NCBI RefSeq assembly: GCF_029813785.1
Contig: NZ_JARVKY010000037.1
Location: 1-58,884, forward strand
Direction of reading: 5' to 3'
DNA: 58,884 nucleotides
Source: Streptomyces sp. DH41
GTDB lineage: Bacteria > Actinomycetota > Actinomycetes > Streptomycetales > Streptomycetaceae
Under the pieces are notes generated by a model. The model searched no databases, had not been told where the DNA came from, and saw nothing but the letters and a program-made list of their open reading frames with translations. The first letter of the stretch is position 1, and every line of letters starts with the position of its first letter. The position numbers were made by a program, and so were the translations under genes. Below, in pieces: positions 52,396-58,884 of the stretch.

Positions 52396-52809
52396 ATGGC
52401 AGGCATGGACGGCGGGCGTCCGAGCATCTACCCGACGCTGCTGTACGCGGACGCCAAGGCGGCGGTCCGGCAGCTCACCCAGGCCTTCGGCTTCGCGGAA
52501 CTCGCCGTGTACGAGGGCGAGGACGGCTCGGTGGCCCACGCCGAGCTGGCCCAGGGCAACGGCGCGGTCATGCTCGGCTCGAAGGGCACGGGCAGCCGCT
52601 TCGACGAGGCGATGAGGAACGCCGGGCCGACGGGGCTGTACGTCGCGGTGGAGGACGTCGACGCCCATCACCGCCGGGCCGTGGAGCACGGCGCGGAGAT
52701 CCTGATGCCTCCGACGGACCAGGACTACGGCTCGCGGGACTACATGGCCCGCGACCTGGAGGGCAACGTCTGGAGCTTCGGGACGTACGCCCCGGAGATT
52801 CCCGGGTAG
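52396..52809 (+). CDS. VOC (glyoxalase/bleomycin-resistance) family protein
   Basis: A 137-aa single-repeat VOC protein, starting IYPTLLYADAKAAVRQLTQAFGF and ending DYMARDLEGNVWSFGTY. The DLEGN-x-W-x-F-G end is the pattern of bleomycin-resistance-like proteins that bind small molecules as dimers; the metal ligands are only partly present. Substrate unknown. ATG at 52396 has GGGAG upstream. It is divergent from the ABC-F transcription unit. Confidence 0.9.
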   Translation: MAGMDGGRPSIYPTLLYADAKAAVRQLTQAFGFAELAVYEGEDGSVAHAELAQGNGAVMLGSKGTGSRFDEAMRNAGPTGLYVAVEDVDAHHRRAVEHGAEILMPPTDQDYGSRDYMARDLEGNVWSFGTYAPEIPG

Positions 52810-52896
52810 CCCCCGGCGGGGCGGGTCCGTACGACGCCACCGGCCCAGGAGCCGGAGCGGAGCCTCGCATCGTGCGGGGGCGGACGTCCGGTGTGG

Positions 52897-54324
52897 TCAG
52901 CTGCCTCCGGTGTGGACCTGGAAGGCCGCCCTGCGTACGGCCTTGGCCAGGGCGGGGTCGGGGTGTGCGGCGGCCAGGGCGACCAGGACCTGCACGGTGC
53001 GGGGATGGCCGACGGCGCGGACCTCGTCCAGCAGGGCCGGGACGGTGGGCTGCACCGCGGACTCCAGGTGTCTGACGAGCAGCGGGGCCTCACCGTGGTC
53101 CGCGACGGCGGCCGCGGTGTCGACCCACAGCCACGTGGCCTCCTGGCGGGTGAGGACCTCGTGGGCGTCCTCGGGGTCGGCGCCGTCGTGCTCGGCCAGC
53201 CACAGCAGGGCGTAGGGCCGCAGCGTCGGCTCGTCGAGGACGGCGCGGACGTCGGGCTCGGCGGGGGCGCCGACGACGCGCAGCGCGTCGAAGGCGAGGC
53301 CGCGCAGCAGGGCGTCCTCGCCGCGGGCGCCGCCGAGCAGTTCGGCGACGGCGCTGCCGACGGGGCGGGCGGCGAGCCAGGCGCGGTACTCGGCGCGCGC
53401 GGCGTTGGGCCGGAGCTGGGCGCAGCCGCGGAGCATGTCCTCGGCGGACTGCTCGATGTTGCCGGCCGGGCTCTGCGCGGCGACGCAGATCTGCTCCAGC
53501 TTGACCCAGACCGCCCAGCTGCCGAGCGGGGTGAGTGTGGCGTGTCCGTCGCCGCAGGTGAGGGCGCCGACGGAGGCGATGGCGTGCAGGGCCCAGTCGA
53601 GGAGGGGGGCGAGCGGGGTGTCTGAGACGGCGTCCGGAAGCGGCGCGGCCAAAGGGGGCTGCGGGGTTCCGGACTCGAGGCGGGGGCCGTAGGGGACCTC
53701 GCAGCGCTCGGTGCGCAGTTCGGTGACTCGCTGCTCCAGCAGGTCCAGGAGCTGCGCCACCGGGACGGGGCCGGCGGACAGCTGGAGGAAGGAGAGGACC
53801 TGGGGCATCGCGGAGATGACCTCGGCCACGGCGGCGGGCTCCTGCCCGGCGGGCTCGGGGTGGGCGAGCGACCAGGCGTCGAAGAGGGCGACCCAGCCGC
53901 GCAGTACGGCGCTGTCGTCGCGGTTCCAGGCGCGCAGCCGCCAGCCGGGGCGGGCGCTGTCGCCGTGCACCTCGATCAGTCCGGCGAGCCGGGCGGTGTC
54001 CCAGTCGTTGCGGACCTCGACCGCGGTCAGGCCCAGTTCCCCGGCCGCCTGGTCGGCGGTCGCGTCGGAGAGGGTGGCCTTGCCGTCGGCGGTCGCGCTG
54101 CCGCGGCCGGGGCCGAGAGCGGTGTCGGCCCAGCGGGCGACACGGGCCGCGTCGGCCAGGACGGAGCGGGCCATTCTGGCCAGCTCCGACCGGGCCGGTG
54201 TGCCCTCCGGGGGTCGCGGCGCGGCGCGGCGCGGACGCCGCTGGTTCATCGCTTGGGGGGCGGCGGCCAGGGGTCGCGGGCGGACGAGTCGAAGCCTGGA
54301 GTCGCGCGGGATACGGGACGTCAC
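52897..54324 (-). CDS. Conserved hypothetical protein with a winged-helix segment
   Basis: A 475-aa soluble Ala/Leu/Arg-rich protein. Residues about 85-130 (LSDATADQAAGELGLTAVEVRNDWDTARLAGLIEVHGD) look like a winged helix-turn-helix; the rest is mostly helical with HEAT-like character, ending HPDPALAKAVRRAAFQVHTGGS. It is Streptomyces-conserved with no named family. GTG at 54324 is used; an ATG at 54249 is an alternative. It faces the VOC gene. Confidence 0.78.
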   Translation of the reverse strand: MTSRIPRDSRLRLVRPRPLAAAPQAMNQRRPRRAAPRPPEGTPARSELARMARSVLADAARVARWADTALGPGRGSATADGKATLSDATADQAAGELGLTAVEVRNDWDTARLAGLIEVHGDSARPGWRLRAWNRDDSAVLRGWVALFDAWSLAHPEPAGQEPAAVAEVISAMPQVLSFLQLSAGPVPVAQLLDLLEQRVTELRTERCEVPYGPRLESGTPQPPLAAPLPDAVSDTPLAPLLDWALHAIASVGALTCGDGHATLTPLGSWAVWVKLEQICVAAQSPAGNIEQSAEDMLRGCAQLRPNAARAEYRAWLAARPVGSAVAELLGGARGEDALLRGLAFDALRVVGAPAEPDVRAVLDEPTLRPYALLWLAEHDGADPEDAHEVLTRQEATWLWVDTAAAVADHGEAPLLVRHLESAVQPTVPALLDEVRAVGHPRTVQVLVALAAAHPDPALAKAVRRAAFQVHTGGS

Positions 54325-54493
54325 GGGTGCAGTCTTCCGGTTGACGGTCCGAAAACCCAAACGGAATGCCGTGGTGGGCGTCCGGCACGACGGACGCACG
54401 GGTCCAGGACGCCGTCCGGGCAGAGGAACAGGCCAGTGGTACGGCGCTAAACGGAACCGGAGGGACGCGCGGTGCGGCGGAGGTGCGCCGGGG

Positions 54494-55621
54494 TCACACC
54501 AGTGGGGTCATGAAGCGGCGCAGGGTCTCTTCGTAGTCCTCCGGGTCGGCGTTCCACATGGCGCCGTGCGGGGCGCCCTTGACCGGGTGGAGGGCGACCA
54601 GGCGCGGGTGGGTGTCGGCGAGGCGGCGGGAGAGCCGCCAGGGGGCCACCGTGTCGTCGGGACCGTGGAAGATCAGGGTCGGGACCGCCGGGCGGTGCAG
54701 GCCTGCGGTGCCGGCGTCGTGGTCGGCGCGCAGCCCGGCGCGGCCCTGTGCGGCGCGGACGGCGAGCGGCAGGAGGGCGCCCGGTGTGCGGCGGGCGGTG
54801 GCCAGCGCACGCAGCGTGGTCTCCCAGCTGAGCACCGGGGAGTCCAGCACGAGTCCGGCGATCGCCTCGCGCACGCCGGAGAGCGCGGCGGCGTGCAGGG
54901 CCATGGTGGCGCCGGTGGACCAGCCGAGCAGCACGACCTGTCGGGCGCCGCGGCCGAGGGCGTAGCGGATCGCCGCGTCCACGTCGCGCCACTCGGTCTC
55001 GCCGAAGTGGTGCAGGCCGTCCGGCGAGGGCGGGGCGCCGACGTCGCCTCGGTAGGCGAGGGCGAGCACCGGGACGTTCCGACGTCGCAGCGGGGCCATC
55101 AGGTTCATGGCGTGTTCCCGGGTGGCGCCCAGGCCGTGCAGGGCGATGATCCACGTCGGACGGGCACCGGGCAGGAACCAGGCCGGGAGAGGGCCGAGTT
55201 CGCCGGGGACCTCCACGTCGGCGTACTCGAGGTCCAGGGCGGCGCCCGGGTTTCCGACGTACAGGTTCGGGGTGAACCACGCCCGGTCGCCGGCGGCGAG
55301 GGTGCCGTGCGTGACGCGTTCGAGTCGGCGTACGACGGTGTCGGCACCGTGTTCGACGGTGCCGAGGACCGGCCCGACGACCGCGTGGGAGCCGTCGCCC
55401 GCGAGGCCGTACCGGCCGGGGCGCAGCGCGGCCAGATCCCGGGTGAGGGTGATCTGCCCGGCGGCGGTGCCGTGCACGGTGAGCCGGGGCTCGGTGGGCA
55501 GGGGCCGGCCGGGCGACGCCTTGAGCGCGGCGTCGCCGGCGAGCCGGCCGGCGGCGACGCTCGCCGCACCGGCCGCCAGGGCTGCGGTGACGGCGGCGGC
55601 CGTTGCTGTGACAGTGCGCAT
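54494..55621 (-). CDS. Alpha/beta hydrolase
   Basis: A 375-aa alpha/beta hydrolase with an N-terminal helix or signal-like segment (VTATAAAVTAALAAGAASVAAG). The nucleophile elbow is GWSTG (LLGWSTGATMALHAA), the oxyanion region IIALHGLGATREH, the acid FHGPDDTVAP, and the catalytic His in KGAPHGAMW. The membrane-attached form suggests a lipid or peptide substrate at the envelope. ATG at 55621 has AGGAG upstream. The gene is followed upstream by about 800 bp without genes. Confidence 0.9.
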   Translation of the reverse strand: MRTVTATAAAVTAALAAGAASVAAGRLAGDAALKASPGRPLPTEPRLTVHGTAAGQITLTRDLAALRPGRYGLAGDGSHAVVGPVLGTVEHGADTVVRRLERVTHGTLAAGDRAWFTPNLYVGNPGAALDLEYADVEVPGELGPLPAWFLPGARPTWIIALHGLGATREHAMNLMAPLRRRNVPVLALAYRGDVGAPPSPDGLHHFGETEWRDVDAAIRYALGRGARQVVLLGWSTGATMALHAAALSGVREAIAGLVLDSPVLSWETTLRALATARRTPGALLPLAVRAAQGRAGLRADHDAGTAGLHRPAVPTLIFHGPDDTVAPWRLSRRLADTHPRLVALHPVKGAPHGAMWNADPEDYEETLRRFMTPLV

Positions 55622-55810
55622 GGGGCCAGTCTCCTGGTGGAGTCCTTGGGCGGCCAGCGGGCGGGCGGCGGAGAGTGACGGGCCCCGCCGGGGGCGCCGG
55701 CCGGGCCGGGGAGCCATGGGTCGGTCTCGCTCCCGATACCCCCGAAGCCGCGCGGTACGCGCTTCGCCGACCGCCCGTTCCGCCGACACGGGTCGCCGGG
55801 CGCCGCCGCC

Positions 55811-55859
55811 GACCGCGGACCGCCGACCGCGGACCGCCGACCGCCGACCGCCGACCGGA
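55811..55859. repeat. Seven heptanucleotide repeats (GACCGCC/GACCGCG)
   Basis: Starting at 55811, GACCGCG, GACCGCC, GACCGCG, GACCGCC, GACCGCC, GACCGCC and GACCGGA follow without interruption. A 7-bp unit shifts reading frames, which argues against coding. Confidence 0.95.
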
Positions 55860-56192
55860 TGGTCGGCAACCGGCGCTTGCGGGGCGAGTGCGGGATGCCG
55901 GGTGCGAAACCTGGGGTGCCGGTCGGCGGGGAGCACGGAGCCCCGGGGCGCGGAGGCTGGACGCGTGGAGCTGGGCACGCGGCTGGGACGCGGGGTGTGT
56001 GGCACGCGAGCCCAAGGCGGATGCGCGGGGTCGGGTGCGGGTGCCGGGTGTGACGCCCGGGCCGCAGGAGGGTGCGGAGCCGGGGGCCGCGGTGCGCGTT
56101 CCGGGGCGGCCAAGACGCAAGGATCTGTACGCCTGGTCCCGAGGTCCGGCGGCGGAGACGCGAGGACCAGGACGCCGGGACACCAGACACCG

Positions 56193-56344
56193 GGACACCG
56201 GGACACCAGGACACCGGGACACCAGGACACCAGGACACCAGGACACCAGGACACCAGGACACCAGGACACCAGGACACCAGGACACCAGGACACCAGGAC
56301 ACCAGGACACCGGGACACCAGGACACCGGGACACCAGGACACCG
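56193..56344. repeat. Nineteen 8-bp repeats (GGACACCA/GGACACCG)
   Basis: Nineteen uninterrupted octamers GGACACC(A or G) run from 56193 to 56344, with degenerate copies on both sides (about 56178-56192 and 56345-56360). All frames are open through the array, giving period-8 peptides, so gene finders can produce false genes here. It lies 79 bp beyond the aldolase stop. Confidence 0.98.
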
Positions 56345-56422
56345 GGACGCCAGGACACAGGGTCCGCGCCCCGTGGTGGCTGCCGGACGCCCCGGCCCGG
56401 CGGGCGGGCGGGCAGCCGTTGC

Positions 56423-57124
56423 TCAGCGCCGCTGCCCGTACCCCTGGAGCTTTTCCGCCACCTCCGTCAGCTGGTCTTCCGTCAGGAGTGACGGTGTGCG
56501 GCCCGGTACCGAGGAGGCCGTCAGCCAGAGGCGGCACATCCACTCCAGTTGGGCCGTGCGGTCGTAGGCCTGGTCCAGGGAGGTGCCGTAGGTGAGCGTG
56601 CCGTGGTTCTGGAGGAGGCAGCCGGTGCGGTCGGTGAGGGCGTCGAGCATGTTGCGGGCCAGTTCGTCGGTGCCGTAGGCCGCGTAGGGGGCGACCCGGA
56701 CGGGGCCGCCGAGCGCTGCGGTCATGTAGTGCACCGGCGGGAGCTCGGGGACGAGTACCGAGACCGCCGTCGCGTGCACGGCGTGGGTGTGGACGACGGC
56801 CCGGGCGTCGGTGGCGCGGTACACGGCGAGGTGCATGGGCAGTTCGCTGGTGGGGACGAGAGTCCCGAGCACCTGCCGGCCGTCGAGGTCGACGCCGGTC
56901 ACGTCGTCCGGGGCCAGACGGTCGTAGGGCACACCCGAAGGGGTGACCAGCACCGTGTCGCCGACGCGCACCGAGACGTTGCCGGACGTGCCGACCACCA
57001 GCCCGTCCGCCACCGTGCGCCGGGCCGTCGCGACGAGTGCCTCCCAGGCCGCTCCCCCGGCCGCGCCGCCGGCCCGTTCCTCGTCCCCACTCCCCTGTCC
57101 GACCTCCGAATACGTCACAGTCAC
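56423..57124 (-). CDS. Class II aldolase/adducin family protein (fuculose-phosphate aldolase-like)
   Basis: A 233-aa zinc enzyme. GTSGNVSVR (about 46-54) is the phosphate-binding motif, TPSGVPYDRL the next, and zinc ligands lie in HTHAVHATA and NHGTLTYG; the general acid/base Glu is in PTSELPMHL. Family members cleave fuculose-1-P, ribulose-5-P-like or methylthioribulose-P sugars. GTG at 57124 with GGAGGAG upstream; GTG at 57118 is also possible. It is divergent from pitH2. Confidence 0.9.
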   Translation of the reverse strand: MTVTYSEVGQGSGDEERAGGAAGGAAWEALVATARRTVADGLVVGTSGNVSVRVGDTVLVTPSGVPYDRLAPDDVTGVDLDGRQVLGTLVPTSELPMHLAVYRATDARAVVHTHAVHATAVSVLVPELPPVHYMTAALGGPVRVAPYAAYGTDELARNMLDALTDRTGCLLQNHGTLTYGTSLDQAYDRTAQLEWMCRLWLTASSVPGRTPSLLTEDQLTEVAEKLQGYGQRR

Positions 57125-57273
57125 CGTCTCCTCCCGGGCGCCCCGCGCCCCTGGCCGCGCCACCGCGGACCGGCGGCGCGGCGATCCTGCCAGGCACGTC
57201 TCCGGAGAGCATCGGGCCGGGCACACAGAGGGAGGCGGTGGCGCCGGTTCCGGTCACCGTGACGCCCAGCCCA

Positions 57274-57305
57274 GTTCATCTTCCGTTCACTCTGGTTACC
57301 TACGT
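57274..57305 (+). promoter_or_regulatory. Likely PHO box upstream of pitH2
   Basis: GTTCATCTTCC (57274-57284) and GTTCACTCTGG (57285-57295) are 11-bp direct repeats of the PhoP consensus GTTCACCC, followed by the weaker GTTACCTACG. The spacing and position, 48 bp before the pitH2 start, fit PhoR-PhoP control of a phosphate transporter. Confidence 0.7.
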
Positions 57306-57342
57306 TCGACGCGCCAATGACCTCGAACGATTGCCTGGGTAA

Positions 57343-58584
57343 ATGGAAAGCTTCTCGCTGATCCTCGCGATTGTGGTGGTAACCGCACTCGCGTTCGATT
57401 TCACGAACGGTTTCCACGACACCGCGAACGCGATGGCAACGACCATTTCGACCGGTGCGCTCAAGCCCAAGGTGGCGGTGGCGATGTCCGCCGTCCTCAA
57501 CCTTGTCGGCGCCTTCCTCTCCGTGGAGGTCGCCAACACGATCTCCAAAGGTCTCGTCGACGAGACCGGCATCCGTCCCGAGGTCATCTTCGCCGCGCTG
57601 GTCGGCGCGATCCTCTGGAACCTGCTGACCTGGCTGGTCGGTCTCCCGTCCAGCTCCTCGCACGCCCTCATGGGCGGTCTGATCGGTGCCGCGGTCGCCT
57701 CGGCGGGCGTCGGCGCGGTCAACGGCGACGCGCTCGTCACCAAGGTCCTCCTCCCGGCGATCGCCGCTCCCCTCGTCGCGGGCATCGCGGCGTTGCTCGG
57801 CGCGCGGCTGACGTACAAGCTCGGCCGCAAGGCCGACGGCAAGGCCGCCGCGAAGGGCTACCGCGCCGGGCAGATCGCCTCCGCCGGGCTGGTCTCGCTG
57901 GCCCACGGCACCAATGACGCCCAGAAGACGATGGGCATCATCACTCTCGCCCTGGTCGCCGGCGGCTCCCTCGCCCCCGACTCCGACCCGCCCATGTGGG
58001 TCATCCTCTCCGCGGGCGTCGCCATCGCGCTCGGCACCTACCTCGGCGGCTGGCGCATCATCCGCACCATGGGCAAGGGTCTGACCGACCTCCAGCCGCA
58101 GCAGGGCTTCGCCGCCCAGACCAGCGCCGCCACGGTCATCCTGGCCTCCTCCCACCTCGGTTTCTCCCTCTCCACCACGCACTCGGTCTCCGGCGCGGTG
58201 ATGGGTGCGGGCCTCGGCCGCAAGGGCGGCGTGGTGCGCTGGTCCACGGCCACCCGGATGTTCGTCGCCTGGGGTCTGACCCTGCCGGCCGCGGCCCTGG
58301 TCGCCGCGATCGCCGAGTGGGTCTGCGGCCTGGGTGACTGGGGCACCGCCCTCGTCGCGGTCTTCCTGATCGCCTCGAGTGCCGCCATCTGGAAGCTCTC
58401 CCGGCGCGAGGTCGTCGACCACACCAACGTCATCGACACCGACGAGCCCGAGGCGTCCGGCGTGGTGACCACGGCGATGGCCGCCGTCTCCCCGCCCCCG
58501 GCGGGCGTGACCGAGGACCTGGCGGCCGCCGCCTCGGCCTCCGCGTCCGACTCCAAGGCCCCGTCGGCCACCACCCCCGTCTGA
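57343..58584 (+). CDS. pitH2: Low-affinity inorganic phosphate transporter
   Basis: A 413-aa PiT-family membrane protein with about ten helices. The two inverted family signatures are DFTNGFHDTANAMATTISTGAL (about 19-40) and LAHGTNDAQKTMGI (about 188-200), where Asn/Asp pairs bind phosphate and cation. The C-terminal 50 residues are a Ser/Ala/Pro-rich cytoplasmic tail. ATG at 57343; the ribosome site is weak (GGTAA). The PHO box suggests PhoP control. A small protein gene follows after 37 bp. Confidence 0.95.
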   Translation: MESFSLILAIVVVTALAFDFTNGFHDTANAMATTISTGALKPKVAVAMSAVLNLVGAFLSVEVANTISKGLVDETGIRPEVIFAALVGAILWNLLTWLVGLPSSSSHALMGGLIGAAVASAGVGAVNGDALVTKVLLPAIAAPLVAGIAALLGARLTYKLGRKADGKAAAKGYRAGQIASAGLVSLAHGTNDAQKTMGIITLALVAGGSLAPDSDPPMWVILSAGVAIALGTYLGGWRIIRTMGKGLTDLQPQQGFAAQTSAATVILASSHLGFSLSTTHSVSGAVMGAGLGRKGGVVRWSTATRMFVAWGLTLPAAALVAAIAEWVCGLGDWGTALVAVFLIASSAAIWKLSRREVVDHTNVIDTDEPEASGVVTTAMAAVSPPPAGVTEDLAAAASASASDSKAPSATTPV

Positions 58585-58621
58585 GCCCGCGCCCCGGGTA
58601 CGAAGGAAGCGAAGAACCTCC

Positions 58622-58843
58622 ATGGACATCGACTGGGCAGCTCTCGGCTCCGTCTTCGGGGTCAGCCTCGTGGCCACCGTGGCCCTGGTGGGCCTGTTCA
58701 CCCTCGGCATCGTCGGCCTCTCCCGCCAGGAGCGGGCCGCCACGCAGGGCGGCTCCGCGGCCCTCGCGGTCACCGGCGCGTACGCGTGCTTCGCGGCCTG
58801 CGCGGCCGCGGTGGCGTACGGGATCTACCTGATCGTCGCCTGA
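58622..58843 (+). CDS. PitH2-linked small membrane protein
   Basis: A 73-aa protein with two helices (LGSVFGVSLVATVALVGLFTLGIVGL; GAYACFAACAAAVAYGIYLIV) separated by a hydrophilic QERAATQGGS turn. Two Cys lie in the second helix. It is in the same direction and 37 bp after pitH2, so it is probably an accessory subunit of the transporter, which is inference. ATG at 58622. Confidence 0.88.
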   Translation: MDIDWAALGSVFGVSLVATVALVGLFTLGIVGLSRQERAATQGGSAALAVTGAYACFAACAAAVAYGIYLIVA

Positions 58844-58884
58844 CACCCACACCCGTGAGGCGGGGCGCGGGACGGACTCCAGTC

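Larger units (their letters stand above)
55622..56422. other. 801-bp gene-free region with two microsatellite arrays
   Basis: No gene, terminator or promoter that I can defend lies here. It contains a 7-bp array (55811-55859) and an 8-bp array (about 56178-56360). Long open frames on both strands are shadows produced by the repeats. The hydrolase promoter should be near 55640-55700. Confidence 0.7.

Noticed and set aside
55675..56595. Long frames through the octamer array on both strands
   Set aside because: The frames stay open only because the 8-bp repeat lacks stops in any phase; codon content is not gene-like and no ribosome site is present.

Overview
The window is high-GC actinobacterial chromosome, almost certainly Streptomyces. 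It carries a chaplin, a streptophobe-family membrane protein, an SGM_5486-type micro-membrane protein, the small DNA-binding protein Gbn, GTG/TTG starts, and a gene order that I recall as matching the S. coelicolor core segment around SCO1791-SCO1846. It is mainly conserved core chromosome: there are no insertion sequences, prophage, CRISPR array or tRNA genes that I can see. The left edge looks like the upstream leader of a leftward ribosomal RNA operon. Layout: 0.4-6.6 kb holds a 3-methyladenine DNA glycosylase, a Spo0M-like protein, a PEBP protein, an HNH nuclease, an NfeD-SPFH membrane pair, an ABC ATPase and an unknown protein. 6.9-9.1 kb holds chaplin E and a GAF-type two-component system. 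9.3-17 kb holds an SDR overlapping a QueA-like gene, a secreted SLT protein with a candidate structured leader, a double-FHA ABC exporter and a streptophobe protein. 17.5-24.4 kb holds serB, a SixA-like phosphatase, two micro-membrane proteins, a CynX-type MFS transporter with a divergent GntR regulator, a secreted protein and the fabG-fabI operon of fatty acid synthesis. 24.6-30.6 kb holds tldD and pmbA/tldE separated by an 86-bp tandem repeat that creates coupled mini-ORFs, then tyrS, a GlsB-type protein, a DUF3099 protein and a small Cys-rich protein. 30.6-37.3 kb holds moaA, a DUF485/solute:sodium symporter pair and two tandem subtilisin paralogues. 37.5-45.5 kb holds a class III CoA-transferase with a (Asp-Gly-Thr)14 insertion, a CopD-like protein, a DnaQ-like exonuclease with BRCT, a zinc-ribbon protein, SURF1, a GH15 glucoamylase/trehalase and an SDR lacking its catalytic Tyr and Lys. 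45.6-48.8 kb is an Asp23 envelope-stress cluster of five leftward genes facing a divergent gene that looks like a double Asp23 protein. 48.9-58.8 kb holds an enoyl-CoA hydratase, gbn, an ABC-F ATPase preceded by an apparently leaderless 7-codon upstream ORF, a VOC protein, an unknown protein, an alpha/beta hydrolase, a class II aldolase, and pitH2 with its small partner behind a likely PHO box. The features that stand out are regulatory or repetitive: the leaderless uORF before the ABC-F gene, six GATC sites in 68 bp upstream of gbn, the mini-ORF chain in the tldD-tldE junction, the possible three-way-junction RNA before the SLT gene, and an unusual number of short tandem repeats (units of 7, 8, 9, 15, 24 and 86 bp).
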